Source: Nereocystis luetkeana
Lineage: Eukaryota > Sar > Phaeophyceae > Laminariales > Laminariaceae
Direction of reading: 5' to 3'
NCBI GenBank assembly: GCA_031213475.1
Contig: JARUPZ010000011.1
Coordinates: 1 to 64,000 of the forward strand
Length of the DNA: 64,000 nt
Shown in pieces: positions 22,974-33,459 of this stretch. The notes below the pieces were generated by a model, which searched no databases, was not told the DNA's origin, and saw only the letters and a list, made by a program, of their open reading frames with translations. The position numbers were made by a program, and so were the translations under genes. Each line of letters starts with the position of its first letter. The first letter of the stretch is position 1.

Positions 22974-23536
22974 TGTTGCAGCGCTACGGGCTTCAGGAGT
23001 CGCCCAGGTGGGCGACAGGGTATTCTGTGATGTACGTTGACTGACCTGACCAGTGACGCACGGAGGGTGCATCGTGTAAGGCAGCGATAAAGCCGTAGGA
23101 TGGCTCGCTGTCATATCGATGTAGGTATACAATGGAGTGTCCCTGGCGGCGGAGGCCATGGTCTGGGTCATGGAAACCCCGTATCGGATGTAATGGTCGA
23201 TACGGGTGCTCTCTGGCCCTACCTGGGGTTAGTCAATCCCACCAAAGAACGAAAGAAACAAGTCAAACCATATCCTGTTCACACACCGTGCATGAGTCTT
23301 GCCCACCACGTTCATGATTATCGCCTATCACGTGCCTGTCTGTTAATCACACGTCGCACCTGCTGAGCAATACAAACACTCAACTCGCGTGGCGTCTGGC
23401 CACCCCGTGGCCAGAGAGGATTTAGGAGCGAGGTACGGAGGAAATCCCCATGAGGACTCTCTCAACGAACGACAACAGCTGGCTATCGAGGTGAGACCGA
23501 GCCGATAGCGGCACACAGGAGGAGGCAGCTGAAACA
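22974..23536 (+). repeat. Right LTR
   Basis: 563 bp, TGTTGCAGC..GAAACA, about 99.3 % identical by eye to the left LTR and followed by CCGA (23537-23540). Confidence 0.85.
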
Positions 23537-24338
23537 CCGAATCATTATTGGTTGGGTCCGCCGGCCCTCAGCAACCGACCCTAAGCAATTGCTTCTTTTT
23601 TATTATTTCCGAAACTGTATACGTACGAGGTATTGTCTGACGCCAAGGGGCTGGGCGTGGTTGAGGAACGCAGGGCGGGGACGGCAGTCGGGGTAGCAAG
23701 GTGCCACAGGCGGACTAGCAGGGAGAACCTGGAAATACTATTCATACTCGTACCACAAACTGCTGCCGCTAGAGGATGTTTTGGGCTTTGGTTTACCTGA
23801 TTGTGTTCTCTTTGTTATTTTCCCCTGTTTTTGTTTTTGGTTAATCATCACTTTTACTTTCCAGCCTAGCTCGTAGTAGGAGTTTTTTTACCCTGGGCGA
23901 TATTCTGGACCAGCCGTGGTCACTGGTGTCGTCCTTTTCCTCCCCCGGTACGTGCCTTTCTTTTTTGCCGCGCATAGGGTTCAGCATTCATTCCCACTGC
24001 TCGTCGAGTTTCATCGAATGTAGCTAACTCACGCTCTCGCGCTTTCTGCTAATCAATTTCTTCATGCGAGAAAAAGTCCCTGAGAGCATGTGCACTCGGT
24101 GAGACTTGAACCCACAAAATTGATCTTGATAGGCACGCGGACCACCTACCAAGCCACCGGGGACGCCGGCTTCCCTTGGCTTTTTGTCTTACTCTGTTTA
24201 CAAGTAGTGGTGTTTTTATTATTTTATCCTTTTTCCATCTCTAATCAAGTGTTTGCTACCTCGCCTGCGGGAGGGGGGGCACGACAGAGTGTTTCTTCTT
24301 TTTTTAATTTTATATTTCAGTTTTTTTTTTCCTCTTAA

Positions 24339-24427
24339 CCCTTTTAGAACCGCAGTCCCGTTTTGGGGACAAACTACTTGGAATTTGACTGGTTTGTCCC
24401 CAAAATGGGACTGCGGTTCTAAAAGGG
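24339..24427. mobile_element. piggyBac-type MITE, 89 bp
   Basis: A near-perfect foldback: 36-bp arms starting CCCTTTTAGAACCGC and differing at one position, around a 17-base centre. It is flanked on both sides by TTAA (24335-24338, 24428-24431). A TTAA target and CCC..GGG ends are the known signature of piggyBac elements. Too short to code. Confidence 0.88.
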
Positions 24428-24530
24428 TTAAGATTTGTCATCGTTGTTTTTGTTTCTCTTTGATTGTTTTGTTTTCTATTGCACAGAATGCGTATGTCGT
24501 GCCCGTTGTATTTTTTTATTTTTTATTTTT

Positions 24531-24640
24531 TCTCATCCCATTCATTATCTTCGCACATCTTCTTCTTTCTCTCCTTCCAACTCGTAACTCAGATCCGGGG
24601 TCACATAGCAGGCTCTTCTCCCCCCTTCCCGCTACGGTAT
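24531..24640 (-). mobile_element. SINE fragment (3' end only)
   Basis: Matches the distal ~110 bp of the SINE family (TCTCATCCCATTC, CAGATCCGGGGTCACATAG, CCCTTCCCGCTACGGT) on the minus strand and stops there; the tRNA-like head is absent, as in 5'-truncated copies. Confidence 0.8.
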
Positions 24641-24929
24641 CTACAGTAGTACGATGATGGCATGGTATTACACCGCCCACTGCTGTGCTTACTGCATACC
24701 AGGTACAACGTAGAATCTCTGCGGCCAAACTTTGTGACCACAGAACTTGTATCTCTTCTAGGATTGAAGAGTCGGACTGTGTGTGGTTGTTGTGCTGGAT
24801 GTCGACGGGTAGAGAGAACAGTTTAATGTTTCATGTGAAGAAGACACACACAAACAAATGGGAACATAGGACCCCGAATGTATCTCGTAGGGGAAGAGGC
24901 AAGCTATATCCGCCGGGGGCCGTGTCACC

Positions 24930-25125
24930 ACAGGATGGGACGACAATATCCAACGGGAGTGACTATATCGCCGGGACAGGACGGCAATTTGTCGGTGTCA
25001 CGGCCGGACGGGACGGTAATTTTTCGGTGTCACGACGAGACGGGACGGTAATTGTTCGATGCCACGGCGGGACGGAACGGTAATTTTCAACGGGAGAGTT
25101 TTTTTCGGCGGGACGGGACAGTAAG
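24930..25125 (+). repeat. GGACGG minisatellite, array 1
   Basis: About five units of (A/C)GGCGGGACGGGACGGTAATT separated by TTTCGGTGTC-like spacers, some mutated (CCGGGACAGGACGG). Same family as 31490-31740, 37985-38360 and 41018-41285. Confidence 0.9.
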
Positions 25126-25129
25126 GGGC

Positions 25130-26820
25130 ATTTCTAACGACACATATTTGGCGAATAATTTGCCAAAATAGCAAGTTTATGGAATAGTGAATAATATGCC
25201 AAAAAAGCAAAAGACTTGACCAAAGGTTTTTTTATATATTTTCGTTCTGCCTCGTTGGCAAGTTCATGGAAAGTGGTAGCATGGTATTTTTTTGCTATTT
25301 GAGCCCAATAACGCTTACGCAAGGCTGTACAAACCAGACCACCCCACGACGCACGTAGACTAAATATACTCGCTCTCACTTGTGGAATAAAGGGAGATAA
25401 GAAATATACCCGGTGGCATTGATCACAGCGATAATAGGGCTGGCGACACTGGCCGTGAGCCGTGGGTGGATAGGGCATCGGTATCGTTTTGTGCGGGAAA
25501 TAAAACAGAATCACAAACAGCAGCCGTCCCAGCTTTTCCCAGCCGTCCCAGCTTTTCCCAGCCGTCCCAGCTTTTTTAAAGAGGGTTTAGCTGGGTTGGA
25601 AGAACTGCCGACCTCTGAGGTACGTTGACTGCGCCTGGAGTCCTTTCTGCGACAGCATTTACTCCATAGAGCGCGTTGGCGTGCCGTCGGCTACCTTCTG
25701 AATAGAGGGAGATACGAAGGATACCCGGTGGCATTCATCACAGCGATATAGGGCTGGCGACACTGGCCGTGAGCCGTGGGTGGATAGGGCATCGGTATCG
25801 TTTTGTGCGGGGAATAAAACAGAATCACAAACAGCAGCCGTCCCAGCTTTTTCCAGCCGTCCCAGCTTTTCCAAAGAGAGTTCGGCTGGGTTGGAAGAAC
25901 TGCCGACCTCTGAGGTACGTTGACTGCGCCTGGAGTCCTTTCTGCGACAGCATTTACTCCATAGAGCGCGTTGGCGTGCCGTCGGCTACCTGCTGCTGCT
26001 GCTGTAGGGGTTTGACGACAACTCTGAGGGCGTTATGTTGCGAATACTTGCCAAATATTGCCACATATATCTGCAGTGTTTCACGACATATATATTATAT
26101 TTTATGTGTGTGGCGAATAATTTGCCAAAAAGGCAAAATGTTGGCAGAGCGGACTTACTTGCAAAAATAGCAAAAAACTTGCCAAAGTTTGTTTTGATAT
26201 TTCCGTTCTGCTTCGTTGGCAAGTTTCTGGAAAGTGATATTTGCTATTTATTTGCTATTTGAGCCCAATAACGCTTACGCAAGGCTGTACAAACCAGACC
26301 ACCCCACGACGCACGTAGACTAGATATACTCGCTCTAACGTGTGGAATAGAGGGAGATACGAAGGAGACCCGGTGGCATTGATCACAGCGATAATAGGGC
26401 TGGCGACACTGGCCGTGAGCCGTGGGTGGATAGGGCATCGGTATCGTTTTGTGCGGGGAATAAAACAGAATCAAAAACAGCAGCCGTCCCAGCTTTTCCC
26501 AGCCGTCCCAGCTTGTCCAAAGAGAGTTTGGCTGGGTTGGAAGAACTGCCGACCTCTGAGGTACGTTGACTGCGCCTGGAGTCCTTTCTGCGACAGCATT
26601 TACTCCATAGAGCGCGTTAGCGTGCCGTCGGCTACCTGCTGCTGCTGCTGTAGGGGTTTGACGACAACTCTAAGGGCGTTATGTTGCAAATACTTGCCAA
26701 ATATTGCCACATACATGGACATATGCAGTGTTTCACGATTGAAGGTTTTGGCAACTTTATGGAAAGGATGACTGGCCAAAATAGCAAGTTTTTTGCTATT
26801 TCAATCTGTCGTTAGATACG
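25130..26820 (+). repeat. Large complex tandem duplication
   Basis: Three copies of a ~300-bp block (starts near 25376, 25698, 26340) share GGTGGCATT(G/C)ATCACAGCGAT, GGCGACACTGGCCGTGAGCC, AGCCGTCCCAGCTTTT and GAAGAACTGCCGACCTCTGA. Copies 1 and 3 are each preceded by GAGCCCAATAACGCTTACGC and by an AT-rich stretch with foldback phrases such as AATAGCAAGTTTTTTGC. The block is a segmental duplication; frames in it recur with it and have no domain. Confidence 0.85.
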
Positions 26821-26834
26821 ACCCTAAGTGACGA

Positions 26835-26960
26835 CGGTCAGGGACTCGGTCGGCGGGACGGGACGGCGGGACAATTTTGACGGCGGTTGAACCGTCGTAT
26901 CCCGTCGCATCCAAACGTTACGGCCGTTATCGTCTCGAGGAAATGCCGTGATAAAATCAA
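26835..26960 (+). repeat. Fragment of the GGACGG repeat end
   Basis: GACGACGGTCAGGGACTCG, then CGGCGGGACGGGACGGCGGG and GACGGCGGTT: the same terminal segment that closes arrays 2 and 4. Confidence 0.75.
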
Positions 26961-27114
26961 GCTTTTATAGGGGTATTCCCCAAGCCCGTAGTTGGCAATT
27001 GTTTTTAATTTGGTCTTATTATTTCTTTTGGCAAGTTTAGCACCACTTCAGAGCCCGAATTTTCAAAAACTTGCTTCTTAGGCAAGTTTTCACCGCATCC
27101 TTAAAAACGGTGCT

Positions 27115-27638
27115 AAGCAGTGGTGTTTTCTGTCTAGGTCGTTCTTTTGAAGTGTCTGCCGCATCTCCTTCGGGGGAATACTAACATTTTTTTCCTCCGC
27201 GTTTTTCTCTTTTATTTTCTGTTTTCTTTGTTTTCGTCGTTTTCTCTGATATAGTTTGTATGTCGTGTCTGCTATACCCAGTATCATAAGCTGGCATTGC
27301 ATTGCCCACTGCTGTGCTTACTGCGTGCCTGGTACATAGTATTACCTCGTACGATCGTACCAGGTATGTAGTATATATGTGGCGTAGTTTTGCGGCCACG
27401 TAATAACATGTATCTCTCTAGGATTGAAGTATCGGCACGGACACTGGTTGTTGTGGATGCCGACGGGTGCAAAGAACAGTTTAATGTTTAAGGTGAAGAA
27501 CAAACATATACATCTATTTGTGACCACAGAACTTTTATCTTTCTAGCATTGAAAAATCGGCACGGACACTGGTTTTGTCTCGATGTCGACGGGTAAAAAT
27601 AATTCTAGAATGATGAATGTACAGAACACCCACACACC
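27115..27638 (+). repeat. Repeat A, two adjacent copies
   Basis: A partial T-rich head and core (27115-27510), then a second core (27518-27638) with TTGTGACCACAGAACTTTTA, AATCGGCACGGACACTGG and GATGTCGACGGGTAAAAAT. Confidence 0.8.
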
Positions 27639-27963
27639 CTTCATGGGGAACTAATGACCCCCGCAATTGGCTGGGACGGACGTGGTAACATACCAACCCG
27701 TGCTGCACCTTTTTTCAGACACTCCGGGGAGAGATGGCCATCGTTTCTATTTGTGTGGTGGGTTTTGGGTCAATTGTGCTCCTTTCGCACTGCATGACCT
27801 CAAGTCTTCATTCTGACAGCACCCCAGACAGCAGGCGTGTTTCTCTCTGTGTTCACGACTACAGTGCGTTTCGTACGGTTTTGGCAGCAGTCTCCAAATA
27901 ATAGCAATCATCGCTGTTGTCAGTAACCACGAGTTCGTTACAATTGTCGTGGGAACGGGGGGA
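27638..27963 (-). repeat. Repeat D, diverged inverted copy
   Basis: The reverse complement resembles 32590-32910: CATGGGGAA, GTGCTGCACC, GAGATGG, and CAGTAACCACGAGTTCGTTA against TAACCAACTCGTGGCTGCTG. Clearly older than the plus-strand copies. Confidence 0.65.
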
Positions 27964-29221
27964 AGTCTAAAAGCTGTGGTTAAGAGAATTAACCCGCCGC
28001 CACGTCAAACAGTTAGTACATTATTCCGTATTATTGTAAGTCTTGCCGTTCGACAATGTGCAGCATGAGCTCCCACGTTCATCAATCAAAACAATCCTGA
28101 AAGAAGGAATTCCCGTACAGAAAGGAAACCTATGCACAAGGTCTACCTACCTTCTTGTGTGATATATTATGCTTTATCTACGAAACTCTTTGTTTTGTGC
28201 TATGACGTTTTGCTTTGTATGAAGTTGAAAGCCCGGTGATTACCTGGGTTTAGGCTCTGGGATCGTATTTATTTGTAGTTACCTGGGTTTAGGCTCTGGG
28301 ATCGTATTTGTAGCACTTGCAAGGGGTATCTTAGGTGGGAAACCAGAGGATTTTCCTCAGAGGCACGAGCGTGGTCTCACTCTCCGTCCACCTGTGTTGC
28401 ATTGCCCATAAATAAAGGGTTTTTAGGTTCAATAAAAAATGCGAATATTATTGAGACCGAGGTTTGGCAGAGATCAGACCCACAGAGCGCCTCTTGAGGC
28501 TCTCTTCGCGGTCACCGTGCTGCCTACTGAAGCACTCAAATGACACAGGACGCTCCGAGGAACTCAACCAAGTCATAGGGCCCATTTTGTGGCTGGTTGG
28601 CGCCTGGCCGTCCTAAGCTTGGATAAATTCGGTTTTATCGCGGCTTTCAAGCTAACGGCAGCTTTAGTCGAGGCTATTGTGCCGCCCGATTAGGCCATTT
28701 TCACTGTGGCAGTCGAGGTCCGACTCGTAGACCTTGACGAAATTGACCAGAGGTCCGGCTGTGTGCTCGCATACAGCCAATCATGTCATTTCCGCGAGAT
28801 TAAGGATCCAACCTCCAGCTGCCACGGTCGACCTAAGAATGGTGCCCAAAGAAAAATACCAAAAACATGACCAAAACGGCTATCCTGCTCTTCTTGCTTG
28901 TGCCGACAGTCGAAGCCTGTTTGATGTCACGATGCATACGCAGAGAGGTGGTACGTGCTGTCCTTGGTATTACAGCAGGTACCGTATCCTTGGGAAGAGC
29001 AGCGGCAAAGCGGTGGAGCATGTTCTACGCTTTTGCCGCTGGGCTAGACCAAATATCATTTTAAAACAAAGTTACTAAAAACCATCCCAATGAAACTGGC
29101 ACGACGAGTATGTACGAACACCTTTTCTACAGCAGCAGCAAAAATAGATTTGCCTCAAGAACAAGAACATACAATTCAAACGCCTGGAACCGTATTTTTT
29201 AGGGTTATTTTCATACTTCGG
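27964..29221. other. Gene-poor spacer with a small tandem duplication
   Basis: 28238-28314 holds two copies of TTACCTGGGTTTAGGCTCTG plus GGATCGTATTT. A 65-codon plus-strand frame at 28867-29064 opens with a hydrophobic, signal-peptide-like start (MTKTAILLFLLVPTVEAC) but nothing else supports a gene. Confidence 0.35.
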
Positions 29222-29341
29222 CGACGAGGTCCGACATGAAGCAGGGCACGGAAACTGCTGCGGCTTTGCCACCGTCACGGGGACGAGGTCCGACATGAAG
29301 CAGGGCACGGGAACTGCTGCGGCTTTGCCACCGTCACGGGA
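29222..29341 (+). repeat. 59-bp direct duplication
   Basis: GACGAGGTCCGACATGAAGC..GCCACCGTCACGGG occurs twice back to back (from about 29223 and 29282) with one visible mismatch. Confidence 0.9.
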
Positions 29342-29545
29342 GTAAACCAAGGGGCCCATATCTGCCTTGCGAAATACATGATCAATGGAAAAGGTCTGAG
29401 CTACAGTAAAGCCGAAAAACAAAATATCGGCGGCAAAATAAACGGAAGTAGAGGTGCTTCCAGGCACTTATTTGAGTGCACAATTGGCCAAAATACCTTT
29501 TTCTTGGTGGGCAATGCAACACAGGCGCGTCGTGCACGAAAGGAA

Positions 29546-29655
29546 TAAAGCCGATCTTCTACCTCTAAGCCAGAAACACATGTGAGTACCAACGAGTACC
29601 GGCTCAATAGGCAGACCTGTCCAGGGATACAAAGTGTCCCGCCGTCCTGTACCTC
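29546..29655 (+). repeat. Repeat E, left copy
   Basis: Shares ACACATGTGAGTA(C/T)CAACGAG, TACCGGCT, GGCAGACCT and CCAGGGATACAAA with 31219-31330 in the same orientation. The two copies bracket the 52-codon repeat region. Confidence 0.75.
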
Positions 29656-29814
29656 AACACGTGGCGTTTGTCGGCTTACGACCTTGCGCTTTTTTGTCAA
29701 AATAAGTTTTCTGTTAATGTTTTCCTTTCGCTTTGCTTTTTTAGTCGAGTGAGTTTGCTCAACCCACTTCACAATGGAGACTCATGACTAGGGAGGGTCT
29801 GCTTACCCTCATGC

Positions 29815-30114
29815 TTGACGAAGGCACTGAGGCCCAGAGCCCTTCAGTGCTCCACCGCCCATGGCTTGTCGATGGAGACCGAGCACCTTGCACAGCAGAC
29901 CACCAAGCGGAGCGTGTGTCTCGGCGTTTGCCCCATGATGACGACGTGGATCGTGCGCCTGTACAACACGCCCGCGCGAGGAGCCAGAGCCTCGGCTGGA
30001 GCTCCAAGACGAAGCTCGAGCAGCTTCCGGCAGACGGACCTCGTTCAAAACCTTTTCCCGGACTTCTCGCTCGCCGGTGCGAGCTCCGCCGTCGAAGTCA
30101 CCTGGCTCCGCTGA
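29815..30114 (+). CDS. Possible exon, unknown product
   Basis: About 99 codons, with KRSVCLGVCPMMTTWIVRL and a Ser/Arg-rich stretch, ending in AVEVTWLR. Frames on both strands are open in this GC-rich block, so coding is not proven. Not recognised. If real it may be upstream of the repeat protein at 30240-31140. Confidence 0.2.
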   Translation: MTKALRPRALQCSTAHGLSMETEHLAQQTTKRSVCLGVCPMMTTWIVRLYNTPARGARASAGAPRRSSSSFRQTDLVQNLFPDFSLAGASSAVEVTWLR

Positions 30115-30239
30115 GAGCGTTGCGCCAGTTGCTTCTGCTCGGGACCGGAGCGCGTCGGACAAACTTGGACGTAGCACTTTCCACGCCACCCAGCTGCGCT
30201 CTTCGTCGTCGGATCTAGCTGCTTCTGGGCCAGACGGGA

Positions 30240-31140
30240 GAGTGATTGAGACTGTTTATCCGCCTCTTATTCCGTTGCTGCCCCACCTCGCTCGCACGCG
30301 TAGGATACCCGCGAGCGATGCTGCCTCTCGTGTTTTCTTTCCCGCGATGCGAGCACACGGTGCGATTGTTTCCGTGCCTGAGTCACACGATGACACACTG
30401 GATTTCGGTATTGATCCCGCTTCCCTCGCTGCTTTTCCTGCAAACGAAGATTCTGTGTCTGGCAATTAATTCCGTTCTGCTGTGCATTTGAATACTCCTG
30501 ATAGAGGGAGCGATGCTGCTGCTCGTGAGTTTTTTCCGCGCCTCGCCCATAAGCCCACAAGACGTCACAATGGATTTCAGTATTGAGCCTACTTCCCTCG
30601 CTTCTGTAGCAACAAACAGATGTCCTGGAAACTCCAGTACTGCTTTGAGGTTTACTACTCCTGTTAAAGGGAGCGATACGGCCGCTCGTGAAGAGTTTCT
30701 CACGCCTCGCCCACAAGACGGCACACTGGATTTCGACATTGCGCCCGCTTTGCCCGCTGCTGTGACCACCCGCGCCGATTCTGATGAAAATTCCAGTAGG
30801 ACTGCGAGTTTTGATGCTGCTGTTAGAGGGAGAGATATGGCCGCTCTTATTTTTTTCCCACGCCTCGCCCACACGACGGTACACTGCATTTCAATAGTGC
30901 ACCTGCCTTGCCCGCTGCTGCGGCCACCAGTGCCGAGTTTGCTGGAACCTACAGTCCTGCTGCAAGGTTTGATACTGCTGTCAAAGGGAGGGAGACGGCC
31001 GCTCGAGATTTTAGTCGTGCGTCCCGTCCACAAGATGGCACCGTAGGGTTCAGTATTATTGTGCCTGCCTTGCCCTCTGGTGTAGCGACCCGCGATAATT
31101 CACCTGGAAAATATCGTGCCGATGCACATTTTACAAGCGT
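30240..31140 (+). pseudogene. Remnant of a 52-residue tandem-repeat protein
   Basis: DNA units recur near 30401, 30573, 30729, 30888 and 31047, i.e. 172, then ~156, 159 and 159 bp. A 156-bp unit is exactly 52 codons. On the plus strand the units encode variants of AAREFF.RLAH, DGTLDF(D/S)IAPALPA(A)V and FDTAVKGRDTAA, but the frame changes between units (stop near 30467, shift near 30880-30905), so no single frame covers all. The minus strand also has 200-codon frames, because the period is a multiple of three. I do not recognise the repeat; the strand choice is a judgement from the residue pattern. Confidence 0.4.
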
Positions 31141-31218
31141 CGTCTCAAAAAATTTTTGGAAAAAACGCTCTCCGACAAGAATGAACCTCGGTCTCCGTCG
31201 CGCACGAAAAACAAAAAG

Positions 31219-31330
31219 AATGAAGCTGCTGTTCTATCTCTAAACAAGCAACACATACATGTGAGTATCAACGAGTACCGGCTTACGAGGCAGACCTAAC
31301 CCAGGGATACAAAAGTGTCCAGCGGTCCAT
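31219..31330 (+). repeat. Repeat E, right copy
   Basis: See the left copy at 29546; about three quarters identical by eye. Confidence 0.75.
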
Positions 31331-31429
31331 GATCTTGGCAGTTGTCTTTACATTGATTTCATATTGTATACGCTTTATTCGTCTCGTGTAGCAGAATTTT
31401 CAAGGCTTACCACGTTATTTCCGCGGGAC

Positions 31430-31740
31430 GGTAAAACCGCCGTCAAACTTAGGGTTAGGGTTAGGCCCCGCCGTCCCGTCCCCTGACAAATTCCCTGACC
31501 GTGGTGACTTACCGTCCCGTCCCGCCGATAGATTATCTCCCGTTGAGTATTACCGTTCCGTCCCGCCGTGACATCGAACAATGACCGTCCCGCCCTCACC
31601 GTGACACCCAACAATTACCGTCCCGTCGCCGGGACTTCGAACAATTACTGTCCCGTCCAACCGAGACTTCGAACAATGACCGTTCCGTCCCGCCGTGACA
31701 ACGAAAAATGACCGCCCCGTCCCGTCGTGACACGGCCTTC
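31430..31740 (-). repeat. GGACGG minisatellite, array 2, with embedded telomere repeat
   Basis: Minus-strand units of GGCGGGACGGGACGGTAA with ATTGTTCG(A)..GTCACGG spacers, about seven to eight. The terminal segment, which in array 4 reads GGCGGGACCAATTTTACGG, is here interrupted by TTAGGGTTAGGGTTAGG at 31449-31465. Confidence 0.9.
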
Positions 31741-32297
31741 GGCAGGCATAACTTGCCTCTTCCACTGCCAGATGCATTCGTGACCGTCTGTTCCCATCCA
31801 TTCCCACCACTAATTAATTGCGAAATTTATCAAGAAATTTGGAGTTGCCCTAAACTTCAGTAATAATTATTCCTAAATATATACCTGGTACATGTGAAAG
31901 TGTTCGGTGTCGACCTTGTTTTCGACCGAATACGACCGATATCAGCTCCCAAAATTCAGGATATATATGGATAACCCTCTCGATGTATCGTATCTTGCAC
32001 TACTATCTAATGATATATAATATGACATAACTATATATCGCGATATATCATGTGATATCACGCCAGATCACCCCGAAACAGCAGGCAAACACAATTTCAA
32101 CGACGCCTCGCGGCCTTTTTGCCGCGGCAGCCCACAATCCACAACAACACGCCCAGGTGCTTCCAGGACAACACCAAAACAAGTAGGAGGTCCACTCAAG
32201 TGGTGGAAGTCGGAGCGGTATTTCCCGTGGTGGCCCAACTTGCCCGAATGTACCTCGCCGACATCAGCCTCTTCGGAACATCTCTCCGTCAGCACTA
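31741..32297. other. AT-rich spacer
   Basis: No gene. Contains a 16-bp perfect palindrome ATATATCGCGATATAT at 32033-32048 among TATATA runs. Confidence 0.45.
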
Positions 32298-33060
32298 TTT
32301 TGTTGTTGTTGTTCTCACATTAACCCTTTTAGGACCCCAGCCCCGTTTTGGGGACAAACTACTTGGAATTTGACTGGTTTGTCCCCACATATATATGGTA
32401 GTGCGGTGCTAAGAGGGAAGGAGTCCGTGGTCACACAAAGGTGCTGGAGCCCTAGGAAGATCAGAAAAAACAAAAAAATCGAAAATTCGGCTGCCTCAAA
32501 ATAAACGAGACGAAGAAAGCGCACACGAGCTAAAACCCATGTGCAAACTGAACTATTAATGACATGGCCGCGGGTATATCCTCTCAACTACAACATAAGA
32601 GTACCCCCGTTCCCACCACTAACCAACTCGTGGCTGCTGACTACAGCGGCTGCTGTCTGGAGTGCTGCCTGCACCGTGCGAAACGCACGGTAGTCGTGAA
32701 AATGAAAGATGAACACACCTGCCTGCTATCTGGAGTGCTGTCAGAGTGAAGACTCGCGGATATATATGCAGTGAAAAAAGGAGCAATCGAACCATACTAC
32801 CACACGAATATCAACGATCGCCATCTCTTCCTGGGCTGTCTGACACAAAAAGGTGCAGCACAGTTATGATACCACGTCCCTGATAATTGCGTAGGTTATT
32901 CCCCATGAAGGGTATACAACTCGTTAATAAACTACAAAGACCAATGACGACGTTAATATGAATAACAAGCACTGGTAGATACTATTCTGCCTCGTGAAAA
33001 ACAATACCAGGAAAAAACAAACTATGACTGCTTCTTCTCTCGTGATGATAGTGGGCTATT
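32298..33060 (+). repeat. Repeat D, full copy a
   Basis: Starts with a (TTG)n run and GTTCTCACATTAA; includes GGAGTCCGTGGTCACACAAA, GGTGCTGGAGCCCTAGGA, TACCCCCGTTCCCACCACTA and TGTCAGAGTGAAGACTCGCG, and ends CGTGAAAAACAATACCAGGA..CTCTCGTGATGATAGT. It is followed head-to-tail by copy b and matches copy c at 44493-45140. It contains a MITE insertion. Confidence 0.88.
32324..32417. mobile_element. piggyBac-type MITE, second copy
   Basis: Follows TTAA (32320-32323) with CCCTTTTAGGACCCCAGCCCC..TTTTGGGGACAAAC, the same central AATTTGACTGG as the 24339 copy, and a decayed right arm ending CTAAGAGGG. Repeat D copies b and c lack it, so they show the pre-insertion site around CACATTAACTCTCTG. Confidence 0.85.
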
Positions 33061-33459
33061 ATTGTTGTTGTTGTTGTTCTCACATTAACTCTCTGGCGAA
33101 GGAGTCCGTGGTCACACAAAGGTGCTGGAGCCCTAGGAGGATCCGAAAAACAAAAAAAAATCGAAAATTCGGCTGCCTCAAAATACACGAGACGGAAAAA
33201 GCGCACACAAGATAAAACCAATGTGCAAAACTGAACTAACATGGTCGCGGGTATATCCTCTCAACTATAATATAGAAGAGTACCCCCGTTCCCACCACTA
33301 ACCAACTCGTGGCTGCTGACTACAGCGGATGCTGTCCGAAGTGCTGCCTGCACCGTACGAAACGCACGGTAGTCGTGAAAACGAAAGAGGAACACACCTG
33401 CCTGCTATCTGGAGTGCTGTCAGAGTGAAGACTCGCGGACATATATGCAGTGAAAAAAG
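33061..33459 (+). repeat. Repeat D, truncated copy b
   Basis: Same start as copy a. Breaks off after GCAGTGAAAAAAGC, where TACCAGGTACGAGGTACCTG follows. Confidence 0.85.

Larger units (their letters stand above)
16377..23536 (+). mobile_element. LTR retroelement, non-autonomous (LARD-like), 7,160 bp
   Basis: Two direct 563-bp repeats flank a 6,034-bp interior and the whole is bounded by CCGA. The repeats begin TGTTGCAGC and end CAGCTG(T/A)AACA, so they have TG..CA ends. A purine run GGGCAGGGGGGG lies directly before the right LTR, as a polypurine tract should, giving plus orientation. Bases after the left LTR (TGATGAACCCAGGCC) do not show a standard TGG primer-binding site. I find no reverse transcriptase, integrase or protease; the interior holds tandem repeats, a repeat A insertion and short frames. 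The LTRs differ at four positions (about 0.7 %), so insertion was recent and was presumably driven in trans. Confidence 0.82.
23629..24856 (+). repeat. Repeat A, diverged long copy with nested insertions
   Basis: Begins with the TATTGTCTGACGCCAAGGGG head and the RRAGTAVGVAR peptide remnant, continues through the T-rich middle (CTACCTCGCCTGCGGGAGG at 24260), and ends with the core at 24725-24856. Interrupted by a MITE (24339-24427) and by a SINE fragment (24531-24640). Confidence 0.75.

Noticed and set aside
28867-29064. Small secreted protein with a signal-like start
   Set aside because: Only 65 codons, one hydrophobic segment, no neighbour or splice support; chance is likely.
32298-33459. 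Repeat D copies a and b as a pair of LTRs
   Set aside because: They adjoin head-to-tail with no interior, and the ends lack TG..CA and target duplications.
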